Shown: positions 30,570 to 40,614, counted from the stretch's first letter. The stretch is 64,000 nt of DNA from Marinobacter sp. CHS3-4 (GCF_030053415.1 NZ_JASGBJ010000001.1:1636394-1700393); one strand, 5' to 3'. Numbers and translations are program-made. Notes: generated by a model from the sequence alone, not told the origin.

Positions 30570-33137
30570 TTAGTTGAGGTGAGTCGCTATTGGGAGTCGC
30601 AACTTAAATGCGGTGCCCTCGCCGAGCGCAGATTCCACTGCGATGCGCCCGCGGTGCTTCTCGACAACGACACTCACAAAGGATAAGCCCAGGCCGGTGC
30701 CATGGTTGCCGGATAGCTCACTGCTTTTCTGGCGACGATAGCGATCAAAGAGGTAGGGTATTTCGTCCTTTGCTATGCCTTCGCCTTCGTCGATCACATT
30801 CAAGCATGCTTCATGACCGGCCTGAAAAGCCTGCACCGTTACCGTGGACCCTGGATGGCTGTACTGTATGGCGTTGGTGATCAGATTGATGACCGCCCGT
30901 TCCAGCAACTCGGCATTGCCATTCAGCCAGAGATCCTCCTGACCCTGCAGAACGAGTTGAATGCCTTTTCCTGCCGCCTGTTCGCTGACGCTGTCGCGGG
31001 CGTTCTCGACGATGGCGAGGAACTCGCATTCGTAGAAGCGGGTCTCGGTTAGCTGCTCTGCGCGTGCCAGTTGCACGAACTCTTCTGCCAGATTGTAGCT
31101 TCTGCGGGCCAGGGTTCCGAGCTGATCCAGTTGGGCGGTTTCGACCGGGCCCTGATTGCGTTTGAGCTGTTCGATCAGCGCCAGCTGTGAGACAAGAGGC
31201 GAACGGACATCATGCGATATAAAGTCGATCGCCTCTCGATGCTGGCGCTGCTGTTCCCGAAGCTCCGAAATGTCCGACACGTTGGCGATTATTCCACGTT
31301 GATTGCCATCCGGCAGGGCGAAGGGCGCAAAGTGAATCAGGAAAGATTGGTGGCCAAGCTGCAAGTCAACGGTCCTTGCTTGCGCCAGAGTGAGTGTCTC
31401 TGACACGGTTTCATGCCATGGGGTGGTGTCCCGAGGGTCATGGCCATCCAATAGCCGTGTCAGAGGCAATCCATTCAGGCTGGGCATAGGTTCATCAAAC
31501 CATTGCTCGATGTGCGCATTGGCAAAGCGTATAACGCCCAGTTCGTCTGTGACTATAATGCCATCAGGCATGCTCTCGAAGCTGCGATAGATGAACTCCT
31601 GCAACTGGTTCATCTGCGAGGTTGCTTTCCTGACCCTTTCGATCCTGGCGGAGACATTCTCCCTTGGCCGCTCAACGGGGATGTCCAGGTCGGTGTTCAT
31701 CAGCGGCAATTTGTCCAGGTAACGCTGAATGGCTTCCCGACTGAGGTCATTTGGTAGCTTCAGCCCCAGCGTGTAGACGGTGTCGTTTCTTGTGATTTGC
31801 ACCCAGCTCTGATTATTACGGTGAGCCCACAGGCCCGGAGACGAGAAGGTCGGGGCATCCGTTAGAGACAGTTCGGCCGACTCAATGACTTCGTCCTGCT
31901 GGGCGAATATCCAGCCTGTAGGCTGCAGAAGGGCACGGAGATGAGACATCAACTGAGACGGATGCCGATGGGAGGGCTTGGGCAGCGTCATGCTGGGGCC
32001 GGAAGCCAACTCATCCAGTTGACGGTTGAGAAACCGGTTGGTCATTGCCAGCCGCAGGGTGCTGGACAGTGGGTTGGCAAGGATGGCAATGACCAGAGCG
32101 TAGGAAACATTCAGCCAGTAATGGCCGTAGAACAACAGTAACGCCTGGGCCAGAATAAGCGTGATAACCGATGAAGCGCATAGAACCAGTGAGCGTGTCG
32201 GGCGCATTCTGGGAAGCGCGAGGCTGAGGCCAATGAGTACCAGAACTGCCAGGGCGTAGCTGAGCCATGATGGCGATCGTTCGATCGTTTGATCGTTTTT
32301 GAGGGCTGAATAGGCATTTGCGTGGAACTCCACCCCGGACATCGGCTTGCGAAGGCCGGAAAAGGGGGTGGGTAGTACATCGCCGAAACCCGCTGCCGTG
32401 GCGCCAACAAAAACGGTTTTTCCCTGAAACTCTTCGTAAGCGGGTGGGTACGACAGCACATCGATGTAGGAGTAGGTCGGGAGCGTGCCCGCTGCTCCCG
32501 CCAGTGGAATGGCACGATATTGCTGTCGAATATTTGTGTAAGGGGCAGCGTCAGAATCGGAAAGGGTAACCACAGAATCATTCAGCACCGCCAGCGAGAG
32601 GCTTGGCCATAACCGGTTGCCAATGCCGTTTTGAAGGTAAAGGCCCCGAGCCACTCCGTCTTCATCCAATTCAACGTGGGCGTGTCCCAGCGACCTGGCA
32701 GCATCCGCCAACAGTGGGACGGGCATGTATTCGGTCATTAATCGGCTGCTGGAAGGTGGCGACAGGTGCAGTGGCAGTATTACCTGCCCATGAGCGCTCA
32801 TGGCAGAGGCAAGCGTTGCGTCTTCCGCGCTGCTTTCGGCGAACAGAATGTCGAATACGATGGTTTCGGCGCCGGCGGCATCCAGTTTATCAATCAAGCT
32901 GGCGTGGAGGTCTCTCGGCCACGGCCACTTGCCAAGCTCGTCAAGGCTGCGTTCGTCAATGGCGACCAGAGCGATGTCAGGTGAAAGCTCTGTCGGGCTG
33001 GCTGTAATTAGGGTGTCATAAAGCCAGAGGTTGAGGCGCTGGGGCACATCCAGAGAGTGCAGTGCCCAGAGCATCAGTATCAGAGGTATTCCCAGGGTCC
33101 ATGGGTTGGTTTTGATTGGCGGCCAGGTCCGTGTCAT
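30570..33137 (-). CDS. CHASE2-domain sensor histidine kinase
   Basis: The 855-residue inner-membrane protein has an N-terminal helix, an extracytoplasmic CHASE2 domain (about 30-280; SPDIALVAIDERSLDELG, GKTVFVGATAAGFGD), and three transmembrane helices (about 290-365). A linker, a PAS domain (about 515-620; YRSFESMPDGIIVTDELG), a dimerisation domain with phospho-acceptor His642 in DFISHDVRSPL, and an HATPase domain with LITNAIQYSHPGS and GTGLGLSFV follow. CHASE2 senses an unknown periplasmic signal. It is the last gene of a three-gene operon with an OmpR-type regulator and a FecR-LysM protein, so the regulator is its probable partner. Confidence 0.92.
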   Translation of the reverse strand: MTRTWPPIKTNPWTLGIPLILMLWALHSLDVPQRLNLWLYDTLITASPTELSPDIALVAIDERSLDELGKWPWPRDLHASLIDKLDAAGAETIVFDILFAESSAEDATLASAMSAHGQVILPLHLSPPSSSRLMTEYMPVPLLADAARSLGHAHVELDEDGVARGLYLQNGIGNRLWPSLSLAVLNDSVVTLSDSDAAPYTNIRQQYRAIPLAGAAGTLPTYSYIDVLSYPPAYEEFQGKTVFVGATAAGFGDVLPTPFSGLRKPMSGVEFHANAYSALKNDQTIERSPSWLSYALAVLVLIGLSLALPRMRPTRSLVLCASSVITLILAQALLLFYGHYWLNVSYALVIAILANPLSSTLRLAMTNRFLNRQLDELASGPSMTLPKPSHRHPSQLMSHLRALLQPTGWIFAQQDEVIESAELSLTDAPTFSSPGLWAHRNNQSWVQITRNDTVYTLGLKLPNDLSREAIQRYLDKLPLMNTDLDIPVERPRENVSARIERVRKATSQMNQLQEFIYRSFESMPDGIIVTDELGVIRFANAHIEQWFDEPMPSLNGLPLTRLLDGHDPRDTTPWHETVSETLTLAQARTVDLQLGHQSFLIHFAPFALPDGNQRGIIANVSDISELREQQRQHREAIDFISHDVRSPLVSQLALIEQLKRNQGPVETAQLDQLGTLARRSYNLAEEFVQLARAEQLTETRFYECEFLAIVENARDSVSEQAAGKGIQLVLQGQEDLWLNGNAELLERAVINLITNAIQYSHPGSTVTVQAFQAGHEACLNVIDEGEGIAKDEIPYLFDRYRRQKSSELSGNHGTGLGLSFVSVVVEKHRGRIAVESALGEGTAFKLRLPIATHLN

Positions 33138-33146
33138 GCGCCCTTG

Positions 33147-34787
33147 CTATTCAAGGAAGAGTTCGCGCCCGGGGCCCCATCGGCTCTCGAGCGGGCCATC
33201 TGAAAGCGCCTTCAGCCTCACAAAATAACGTCTTCCGGGGATCAGTCGCAAGGCGGCCGTCGTTTCGGCCAGGTCAGCTTCCTTGATGATGTTGCGGAAA
33301 CCCGGTTCTTCTGAAAGCTGCAGCCTGTATTCGCTGGCTGTGTCGACTTTCTCCCAGAACACCCGAACCTGTTTGTCCACGTAGTTGATGCTGATAATCC
33401 GCACTGGTGGAAGCGTGCCGTTGATCACCAGCGTTCGAGTTTCGCTGGTGGCGACAGAATTGCCACCGGCTTCGGTCACGACCCGCCAGTAATATTTTCC
33501 GGGCGACAGTGGTCTGGAGGGCAGGGCCTGCTGGTCTGGTGCCCACTCGCTGGTCGCAATGACATTGCTGAAGCTCTTGTCATCGGCAATTTCAATGCGT
33601 GCGACCTCGTTCTGGCCCTTCAGTTGCCAGCTGAATTCCGGCATGTCGTCGTTAACGGCTTCACCCGGCGCGGGTTCGGTCAGTTCTGCGGCCCTTGCCT
33701 GCAGATCCACTTCAAAGTCGACAATGCGTGGCATACCCGCAATGCCATGGCTATTCAGCGCCGCAAGCTGAACCTGATATTTTCCGTTATCAAGTAACTC
33801 AATATCGAATTTGGTTCCCTGCTGTGTTTTGCTCTGGAGCCATTTGCCTGACTCGGCTTCATATACATTTACCCGATATTCGGGCGCGCCATTGGGCTCC
33901 CAGCTGAGCGTTTCAGGCAGCCGGTTTAGCTGACCGGGGATCGGGTTGACGTCTGGCGCGGGCGGCAGCCGACGTATACTCATACCGCCATTGGAGGCGG
34001 ATGAGACGCTTGCGCTAAAGCCCTCTGGAATGGCTTTAGAGTGGCCGGGCGGGCCAAAAGCAACACGGCCTTCGGTTACCCTCAAGTCTGTGCCCTCTGG
34101 ACTGGTGCGCAAAGTAAACATGGTGCCCCTAACGGCAGCAACGGCCGAGGGCGTCTCGATCTCGAACCGTGAGCCATCTTCGATCACCGGCTCTACCTGG
34201 GTTTCGAGTTCACCGCTATTAAGGCGCAGCCGTGTGTCCACCATGCCAGACTTGCCAAAGCGGGTCAGGCGATTGAAGGCAAGCCTCGAGTTCGGAGACA
34301 GACGAATCACCGAGCCGTCAGCCAACTTAATGGTTGACGTGCCGGAATAGGTAATGACTTCATCACCCACGCGAATCAGAGTATTCGGTGTAAGGGGGCG
34401 CTTGCTGCCGGTTCTTCCCGAGAACACCATCACTTGTCCGGAAACCGTCGTAGCCCGGGCCGGATCGGGTTGCTGCTCAAGCCAGGAGAGAGGAATCCTG
34501 AGCGTGTCGCCATTTCTCAGCTGGGAAGAATCAACGAGATCGTTGTGTTGAAGCAGCCGTGATGAGGCGATGCCGTTGGCAAGGTACCGCTTGGTTATAT
34601 TCTGGATAGTCTCGCCCGACTGAACGGTATAGGTCCATTCAGGCACGCTTGACGCCGCAAAGCTCGAAGAGCCGGCCTCGGAACCGCGAGTGATTGATAG
34701 TTCCGCATGGCTATAGCCGCCCACCAAAAGGCAGGAAGCGATCAGGAGGCTGATCAGAAGGGGTCGATGCGTCATGCCTTGAGTCAT
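33147..34787 (-). CDS. Periplasmic FecR-domain protein with LysM
   Basis: The 546-residue protein has a signal peptide (cut near residue 29 after SHAE) and a LysM peptidoglycan-binding motif (about 50-102; YTVQSGETIQNITKRYL, NDLVDSSQLRNGDTL). A FecR domain (about 118-250; DGSVIRLSPNSRLAF, ETPSAVAAVRGTMFTLRT) follows, then two or three fibronectin-like beta domains. FecR domains usually relay signals to membrane partners; here no anti-sigma helix is attached, and the CHASE2 kinase downstream is the obvious candidate. The start lies one base from the regulator's stop, and GGAAAGAG precedes it. Confidence 0.9.
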   Translation of the reverse strand: MTQGMTHRPLLISLLIASCLLVGGYSHAELSITRGSEAGSSSFAASSVPEWTYTVQSGETIQNITKRYLANGIASSRLLQHNDLVDSSQLRNGDTLRIPLSWLEQQPDPARATTVSGQVMVFSGRTGSKRPLTPNTLIRVGDEVITYSGTSTIKLADGSVIRLSPNSRLAFNRLTRFGKSGMVDTRLRLNSGELETQVEPVIEDGSRFEIETPSAVAAVRGTMFTLRTSPEGTDLRVTEGRVAFGPPGHSKAIPEGFSASVSSASNGGMSIRRLPPAPDVNPIPGQLNRLPETLSWEPNGAPEYRVNVYEAESGKWLQSKTQQGTKFDIELLDNGKYQVQLAALNSHGIAGMPRIVDFEVDLQARAAELTEPAPGEAVNDDMPEFSWQLKGQNEVARIEIADDKSFSNVIATSEWAPDQQALPSRPLSPGKYYWRVVTEAGGNSVATSETRTLVINGTLPPVRIISINYVDKQVRVFWEKVDTASEYRLQLSEEPGFRNIIKEADLAETTAALRLIPGRRYFVRLKALSDGPLESRWGPGRELFLE

Positions 34788-34788
34788 T

Positions 34789-35514
34789 TCAAGCTCTTTC
34801 CGCCGCTGTATCTTCTGAGTCAGTGGTCGGACCGCTCATGGCTTCCAGGCGGTAGCCTTTTTGATAGATCGTTTTAATGCGAAAACCATTTTCCGGATTC
34901 AGCCCCATACGGCGGCGCAGGCGGCTCATGTGGGTATCCACTGTCCGCGTGTTGATGTCGCTGGCCATGCCCCAGACGCGTTCGAGCAGCATGTCGCGAG
35001 TGAGCAGCCGACCCTGATTCTGAAACAGGAACAAGGTCAGGTCGAAATCTTTGTCCGTCAGGGTTAGCGGTTCGCCGTGAAGCTTGATTGCGCGTTGCTG
35101 GGTGTTGATCTGAAACGGACCGTAGGTCAGAACCTCTTTGTCGTTATCGGGGTTTGTGCGCCGTGCCAACGCATTGATGCGGGCGACCAGCTCTGCCTCA
35201 CGTGCGGGCTTGGACAAATAATCATCAGCACCGGCATCCAGTGCGCGCACGATATCCGCTTCGCTGTCACGTTGGGTCAGAAAAACCACCGGAATTTGCC
35301 AGTTGAGCTGAGAGCGCACGTTCTCCAGAACCTCGATGCCGGTCGTATCCGGAATCTGCCAGTCCAGAATCAGTAGGTCATAACTACGGTGCAGTACGGC
35401 GTTCAAAAAAGACTGACCGGACGGAAAATGATCACACTGATGCCCACGCTCAGTCAGCATCGACTGAATGTGTTGCGCCTGTTCCTGTTCATCTTCCAGC
35501 AGCGCAATGCGCAT
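34789..35514 (-). CDS. OmpR/PhoB-family response regulator
   Basis: The 241-residue protein has a receiver domain with acidic pocket LEDE, phospho-acceptor Asp51 in LLILDWQIPDTTG, and the conserved Lys in YLSKPAREAELVARI. A C-terminal winged-helix domain contains RLLTRDMLLERVWG and NTRTVDTHMSRLRRRMG. It is the first gene of the operon with the FecR-LysM protein and CHASE2 kinase, and likely takes phosphate from that kinase. The region upstream (35515-35585) should hold the operon promoter; I see no strong consensus in it. Confidence 0.93.
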   Translation of the reverse strand: MRIALLEDEQEQAQHIQSMLTERGHQCDHFPSGQSFLNAVLHRSYDLLILDWQIPDTTGIEVLENVRSQLNWQIPVVFLTQRDSEADIVRALDAGADDYLSKPAREAELVARINALARRTNPDNDKEVLTYGPFQINTQQRAIKLHGEPLTLTDKDFDLTLFLFQNQGRLLTRDMLLERVWGMASDINTRTVDTHMSRLRRRMGLNPENGFRIKTIYQKGYRLEAMSGPTTDSEDTAAERA

Positions 35515-35585
35515 TGGTCGTCCTCGTTAATGGTTTTGCCAGCAGAACCAGAGTATTACAAAAATTGAAAGCCGCTTCAGTATCG

Positions 35586-37754
35586 TTATGTAGCCTTCGG
35601 TAAACGAATCGCCGGTTTTCCGTTGTCATCACTGATTGTTTGTCGGCAGCCAGGGAAATTACTACAGCCCCAGAAATAACCTTTTGGTCCTTTTCGCCGT
35701 ACCAGGGGGGAAAAGCAGTGTGGGCAGGGGATGGGCCGGGTGCCGCTGCCATCTTCAGGTTGGGTGTCATCAATGGGGCGAGTGCCGTTGCAATCCGGGA
35801 AGCGGGTACACGCGAGGAAAGCGCCAAATTTGCCCTCCCGTTCCCGCATCGGGGCCCGGCATTTCGGGCAATGGACGCCGCCGGATGTCTCAGGCTCTGG
35901 TTGGGGGGAGAGGCTTCCGGGCCCGGAAACCAGCTTGCGGATCTGGTTCTGAAGGTCTGTCAGAAATTGCCGTGGGTCGCCTTCGCCTCGCCGTATCTGT
36001 TCGAGCGTGGATTCCCAGATAGCCGTCATGTCTGGGGTACTGACCGATTCCGGCAAGGATTCAATCAGCGCTTTGCCTTTGCTGGTCGAGCGGATGAATC
36101 GCTTCTCGCGAACCAGGTAGTCCCGTTTGAACAGGGTGTCGATGATGGCAGCGCGGGTGGCCTCGGTGCCCAGACCGTCCGTTTCTCTGAGGGTTTTGCG
36201 CAATTCCGGGTCACTGACGAAGCGCGCAATGTTGGTCATCGCTGACAGCAGCGTTGCGTCTGTGAAGGGCTGCGGTGCCTGGGTTTTTCGCTCCTTGATC
36301 TCGGCCGAATCGCACAACACTGCGTCGCCGGTGGACAGTCGCGGAAGGGGCGGTTTGGAGGCCTCTTTTCGCTCTTCGCGTTGACGTATTTCCAGCTGCT
36401 TCCAGCCGGGTTCCAGGATCGCGGTTTCGGTTGCCCGAAAATCATGGTCGCCAATGGTGAGGCTCAAACGGCCCTCTCTGTGAATGGCGTCCTCGCTGAA
36501 CTGCATCAGGTAATAGCGGCTGATCAGGTCGTAAATTTTTTGCTCGCCATCGCTCAATCGGCCCGCTCCCCTTTGACGCGCAGTGGGAATAATCGCATGG
36601 TGCGCATCCACCTTTTTGTCATTCCAGGCGGCGGAACGTTTGTCCAGATTTGCCTGTTGGCAGGCGCTTTCCAGATCTGTTGCCACCCGGGCGATGGCGC
36701 TAACGACGCTGCTGCGCTGCTCATAATGACCTTCGGGCAGATACCGGCAGTCAGAGCGCGGGTAGGTGATGAGCTGATGACGTTCGTAGAGGCTTTGTGC
36801 GGTGTCCAGTACGTCTTTTGCCCCCATTCGGAAAAGCCGGCCCGCCTCTATCTGAAGCACGGACAGCGACAGCGGCAAAGGAGGTGACTCGTTGCGGTCG
36901 CGGAATCTGGCTTCGGTAATCTTGCCCGGGCGTCCCTGGACGGCATTGACGACAGCCTCGGCGACCGTTCTGTCCAGCAAACGACCTTCCTCATCACAGG
37001 AATCCTGATCTTGATCTGAGGGCACCCAGCGTGCGGTGAACGGCTGGTCTGACTCGGCTTCTTCTACACCATGGCAGGTGGCTTCAATGCGGTAGTAAGG
37101 CTTGGGTTCAAACTGTTCGATGGCCTTGTCACGTGTAACCACCAGCCCCAGAACGGGTGTCTGAACACGTCCTACGGAGAAAACACCCTGTTGTCCCTGT
37201 TGTTGGTACGTCAGGGTGTAGAAGCGGGTCAGGTTGATGCCGTAAAGCCAGTCTGCCCGCTGGCGAGCCAGGGCTGAATGGGACAGCCGCCGGAAGTGAC
37301 GATTGTCCTGCGGTGAATTGATGGCCTTGGCGACCGCAGAGGGATTCAGGTCGTTGATCAGAATACGCTCGACGGGGCACTTCACGCCGGTGTAGCGGAT
37401 GACTTCGTCGACCAGCAACTGACCTTCGCGGTCCGGGTCACCGGCATGAATGATGACATCCGCCTTCCGCATCAGCGATTGCAGGATTTGAAGTTGCTGA
37501 CTGACGCTTGATTTCGGAGCCACTTCCCAGTGGGGCGGGAACAGGGGCAGGTCTGCTTGCCGCCACTTTTTCCAGCGCGGGTCATATTGTGCAGGCTCTG
37601 CAGGTTCCAGTAGATGACCGATGCACCAGCTGACGGTACAGGCTTCTTCGCCCTGGCCGCAGCGAATCCATCCTTGCCCCTTTTGGTGAGGAGCAGGTAA
37701 CGCTGCGGCTATGGCCCGGCCGAGGCTGGGTTTTTCAGCAATATAAAGGCGCAT
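35586..37754 (-). CDS. topB: DNA topoisomerase III
   Basis: TopB is a type IA topoisomerase that decatenates replication intermediates. The TOPRIM domain starts RLYIAEKPSLGRAIAAALP, with HAGDPDREGQLLVDEV as the metal-binding DxD. The catalytic tyrosine is in LITYPRSDCRYLPEGHY. At 722 residues it is longer than the E. coli enzyme because the C-terminus carries two topoisomerase zinc-finger repeats (CPKCRAPMREREGKFGAF and CPHCFSPLVRRKGPKGYF). Its stop lies 71 bases from the response regulator start. Confidence 0.95.
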   Translation of the reverse strand: MRLYIAEKPSLGRAIAAALPAPHQKGQGWIRCGQGEEACTVSWCIGHLLEPAEPAQYDPRWKKWRQADLPLFPPHWEVAPKSSVSQQLQILQSLMRKADVIIHAGDPDREGQLLVDEVIRYTGVKCPVERILINDLNPSAVAKAINSPQDNRHFRRLSHSALARQRADWLYGINLTRFYTLTYQQQGQQGVFSVGRVQTPVLGLVVTRDKAIEQFEPKPYYRIEATCHGVEEAESDQPFTARWVPSDQDQDSCDEEGRLLDRTVAEAVVNAVQGRPGKITEARFRDRNESPPLPLSLSVLQIEAGRLFRMGAKDVLDTAQSLYERHQLITYPRSDCRYLPEGHYEQRSSVVSAIARVATDLESACQQANLDKRSAAWNDKKVDAHHAIIPTARQRGAGRLSDGEQKIYDLISRYYLMQFSEDAIHREGRLSLTIGDHDFRATETAILEPGWKQLEIRQREERKEASKPPLPRLSTGDAVLCDSAEIKERKTQAPQPFTDATLLSAMTNIARFVSDPELRKTLRETDGLGTEATRAAIIDTLFKRDYLVREKRFIRSTSKGKALIESLPESVSTPDMTAIWESTLEQIRRGEGDPRQFLTDLQNQIRKLVSGPGSLSPQPEPETSGGVHCPKCRAPMREREGKFGAFLACTRFPDCNGTRPIDDTQPEDGSGTRPIPCPHCFSPLVRRKGPKGYFWGCSNFPGCRQTISDDNGKPAIRLPKAT

Positions 37755-37876
37755 GGTTGTCTGGGGTTTGAAAAGGGCTCAGCAAGATGGCGTTTTGACC
37801 CTATCCTGTCAAGCAGAGCAGGGCCTTGCTGTAGTAGACTGAGCCCAATCGCACTGGAACAGGAGTTACTCCGGTC

Positions 37877-38221
37877 ATGAAGATTCAGACCTCGATTGAA
37901 CAGAAGCTTGAACAGGCTTTCAATAGCGACCTTATTGCCGTGGAAAACGAAAGCCACAAGCACAATGTGCCGCCCAACTCTGAAACCCACTTCAAGGTCA
38001 CCGTGGTGTCTGGTGACTTTGACGGCCAGGGCAAGGTGAAGCGTCATCAGGCCATCTACAAGTTGCTGGCAGACGAGCTTGCCGGTGGCGTTCACGCCCT
38101 GGCATTGCATCTTTATACGCCGACCGAGTGGGCGGATTCAGGACAGGCGGCACCAGACTCTCCCAACTGCCTTGGGGGTTCCAAAAATGACCCGGCGTTT
38201 GCCGCAGGGGGCAGCCAGTGA
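37877..38221 (+). CDS. bolA: BolA family protein
   Basis: BolA proteins pair with monothiol glutaredoxins in iron-sulfur handling and act in morphology and stress responses. The 114-residue sequence has SHKHNVPPNSETHFKVTVVS (cited in part) and the BolA signature GGVHALALHLYTPTEW, which favours BolA itself over IbaG. A short Gly-rich C-terminal tail follows. The downstream yciO-type gene starts inside its stop codon (GTGA). Confidence 0.9.
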   Translation: MKIQTSIEQKLEQAFNSDLIAVENESHKHNVPPNSETHFKVTVVSGDFDGQGKVKRHQAIYKLLADELAGGVHALALHLYTPTEWADSGQAAPDSPNCLGGSKNDPAFAAGGSQ

Positions 38222-38841
38222 GCCAGTTTTTCCAGATTCACCCGGAAACACCGCAGAAACGGCTGATCAAACAGGCGGTGGAGATCATTCGCAAAGGCGG
38301 TGTTGTGGTTTATCCCACCGATTCTGCCTATGCCATTGGCTGTCAGCTGGATGACAAGCAGGCAGCGGATCGCATCAAGCGAGTTCGCAAGCTGGACGAC
38401 AAGCACAACTTCACTCTGATTTGTCGGGATCTGTCCGACGTAGGGGTGTTCGCCAAGGTGGGCAATACCCATTTTCGTCTGCTCAAGCAATTCACGCCGG
38501 GGCCCTATACCTTCATTCTGGACGGCACCAGCGAAGTGCCCAGGCGCCTGCTGCACCCGAAGCGGAAAACCATTGGCATTCGGGTGCCTGACAACGCCAT
38601 CGTTCAGGCACTGTTGGCCGAACTGGGCGAACCCATTATGAGCAGCACGCTGATCTTGCCGGGTGATGAAGACCCAATGACGGACCCTGAAGACATTCGC
38701 GACGCCCTGGAGCACGAGCTGGATTTAATCATTGATGGCGGTTTCTGTGGGCTGGAAGCAACTACCGTAGTGAACATGACAGGCCCCGTGCCTGAGGTTA
38801 CCCGCGTGGGTAAAGGCGACCCGGAGCCGTTCAACCTTTGA
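38218..38841 (+). CDS. yciO: Sua5/YciO/YrdC family protein, YciO type
   Basis: The 207-residue protein starts with GTG overlapping the bolA stop. KGGVVVYPTDSAYAIGCQL and LLKQFTPGPYTFIL match the YciO branch of the YrdC/Sua5 family. YrdC itself makes threonylcarbamoyl-AMP for the tRNA t6A modification; YciO binds similar ligands with much weaker or uncertain activity. Translational coupling to bolA is likely. It converges end-to-end with the next, leftward gene. Confidence 0.88.
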   Translation: MSQFFQIHPETPQKRLIKQAVEIIRKGGVVVYPTDSAYAIGCQLDDKQAADRIKRVRKLDDKHNFTLICRDLSDVGVFAKVGNTHFRLLKQFTPGPYTFILDGTSEVPRRLLHPKRKTIGIRVPDNAIVQALLAELGEPIMSSTLILPGDEDPMTDPEDIRDALEHELDLIIDGGFCGLEATTVVNMTGPVPEVTRVGKGDPEPFNL

Positions 38842-39522
38842 TCAGGCTTGCGTGTTCAGATTGAACGCGTAGCTTCTGGCCTGGCTGAAAGCGTCAGTGT
38901 TGCTGGCAGCGGTGGACCTGCGAAGCGAATCGTAGCGATGAATCAGGTCCTGTAGGCCGTTGAACTCCTGCTTCTCACTGACCATGGCGTCCAACAGGGA
39001 ATTGTTAACGCCATAGGCCTGGTTAAGCTTCAATGCATTATCCATAAAGTGAAGAGTCGGCTCGCTGGCGCTCAGCCGGCTGAAGGCCTCACGGAAGGGC
39101 TTGCTGTTGTTGAGATCCTGCTCGATTCTGTTTTTGATATCCGCAGGAAGCCCGCCCCCCAGCTGAATATCGCCTTGCTCATTTTTCTCCACTTCGAGTC
39201 GGCTTGCCGGATTAAGCTGGTATTCGGCAAGTTTATGCCGCAGCGTTTCCCTGACAAAGGCAAGATCCTGCCCAATGGTCTGACGGTATTCCGTCATTTG
39301 AAGCGTGGCGGATTTGGAGCGGCCTGGATCCTGGGTGGCCCGCTCAGAAAGCGTGAATCGATCGTCCGTCTTGCTGCCTGACTCGCTGGCTGTAACCGTC
39401 TCGTGGCGCTGGCCGGGGGTTTTTGCGCCTTCGCCATTACCGGATGGCGCCTGGGAAGGGCGCTTCTCCATTGCCTGTTGAAACTGGGTGCCGGCTTTCA
39501 TCAGTGATGTTAATAGCGACAT
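38842..39522 (-). CDS. Hypothetical protein, 226 residues
   Basis: I do not recognise this protein. The N-terminal 80 residues are hydrophilic and disordered-looking (KRPSQAPSGNGEGAKTPGQ); the C-terminal 140 residues are predicted helical with TIGQDLAFVRETLRHKLAEY and a tail ending LNTQA. There is no signal peptide or membrane helix. A disordered head with a helical C-terminus recalls small flagellar or secreted proteins, but no such genes are nearby. It ends one base from yciO and lies 70 bases from gap. Confidence 0.65.
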   Translation of the reverse strand: MSLLTSLMKAGTQFQQAMEKRPSQAPSGNGEGAKTPGQRHETVTASESGSKTDDRFTLSERATQDPGRSKSATLQMTEYRQTIGQDLAFVRETLRHKLAEYQLNPASRLEVEKNEQGDIQLGGGLPADIKNRIEQDLNNSKPFREAFSRLSASEPTLHFMDNALKLNQAYGVNNSLLDAMVSEKQEFNGLQDLIHRYDSLRRSTAASNTDAFSQARSYAFNLNTQA

Positions 39523-39592
39523 GGCTCTGTTCCTCTCATGCCTGCCTCGAAATGAACTTAGTCAAGACAAAGCATAAAGCGGGCCAGAGCCT

Positions 39593-40591
39593 TTATAGTT
39601 TCCCGAGTTCCAAAGCGTTATCCAGCATACGGTTCGAGAAGGCCCATTCGTTGTCGTACCACGCCATGACTTTGACCTGACGACCTTTTACCCGAGTGTG
39701 GGCGGCATCAAACACGCTGGACAGTGGTTCGTGATTGAAATCGATCGATACCAGGGGCTGATCGTTATAGCCCAGAACCTTGGATGACTGAGCCGCCCGG
39801 CGCATGATCTCGTTGATTTCCTCTGTGCTGGTGTCCCGTTCCGACACAAAGGATAAATCCACCAGCGATACATTGATGGTGGGCACTCGCACTGCAAGGC
39901 CGTCCAACTTTCCATCCAGTTGCGGCAGCACCAGCCCAATGGCCGCTGCGGCGCCGGTCTTGGTTGGTATCATTGACTGGGTGGCAGAGCGTGCCCGGTA
40001 CAGATCGGGGTGATAGACATCGCTCAGGTTCTGGTCGTTGGTGTAGGAATGAATCGTCGTCATCAGCCCGGACTCGATGCCAACGCTCTCCTGCAGTGCC
40101 TTGGCAATCGGGGCCAGGCAGTTGGTCGTGCAGGACGCGTTGGAAATTACCTGATGATCCCGTGTCAGGGTGTCGTGGTTGACGCCATAAACAACGGTGG
40201 CATCTGCGTTCTTAGTGGGCGCCGACACAATCACTTTGCGCGCACCGGCGGTCAAATGAGCGGCAGCCTTTTCGCGGGTTGTAAATAGCCCGGTACATTC
40301 AAGCACGACGTCCACGCCCATTGATTTCCAGGGCAGGTCCGCCGGGTCGCGGATTGCCGTCACGGCAATGCGGTCGTTGTTGACGGTTATGGACTCGGCG
40401 TCGTGACTGATCTCGGCGTTGAATCGACCGTGTACCGAGTCATGACGGAGCAGGTGAGCGTTGGTGGCGGCGTCGCCTAAGTCGTTGATGGCAACCACCT
40501 GCGCCCTGTCCCGGTATTCCTCCTCGTACAGGGCTCTAAGCACGTTGCGGCCGATTCTTCCGAAGCCGTTGATTGCAATTTTAAGTGTCAT
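39593..40591 (-). CDS. gap: Type I glyceraldehyde-3-phosphate dehydrogenase
   Basis: The 332-residue dehydrogenase starts [18 protein letters not shown], the NAD-binding turn. The catalytic cysteine lies in [15 protein letters not shown], and [17 protein letters not shown] contains the catalytic histidine. It oxidises glyceraldehyde-3-phosphate in glycolysis or runs in reverse in gluconeogenesis. Erythrose-4-phosphate dehydrogenase (Epd) is similar and cannot be fully excluded. CAGGAG precedes the start, and the upstream region carries an inverted repeat over the likely promoter. Confidence 0.9.
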   Translation of the reverse strand: MTLKIAINGFGRIGRNVLRALYEEEYRDRAQVVAINDLGDAATNAHLLRHDSVHGRFNAEISHDAESITVNNDRIAVTAIRDPADLPWKSMGVDVVLECTGLFTTREKAAAHLTAGARKVIVSAPTKNADATVVYGVNHDTLTRDHQVISNASCTTNCLAPIAKALQESVGIESGLMTTIHSYTNDQNLSDVYHPDLYRARSATQSMIPTKTGAAAAIGLVLPQLDGKLDGLAVRVPTINVSLVDLSFVSERDTSTEEINEIMRRAAQSSKVLGYNDQPLVSIDFNHEPLSSVFDAAHTRVKGRQVKVMAWYDNEWAFSNRMLDNALELGKL

Positions 40592-40614
40592 GTCGTGCTC
40601 CTGATTCTGTTCGT

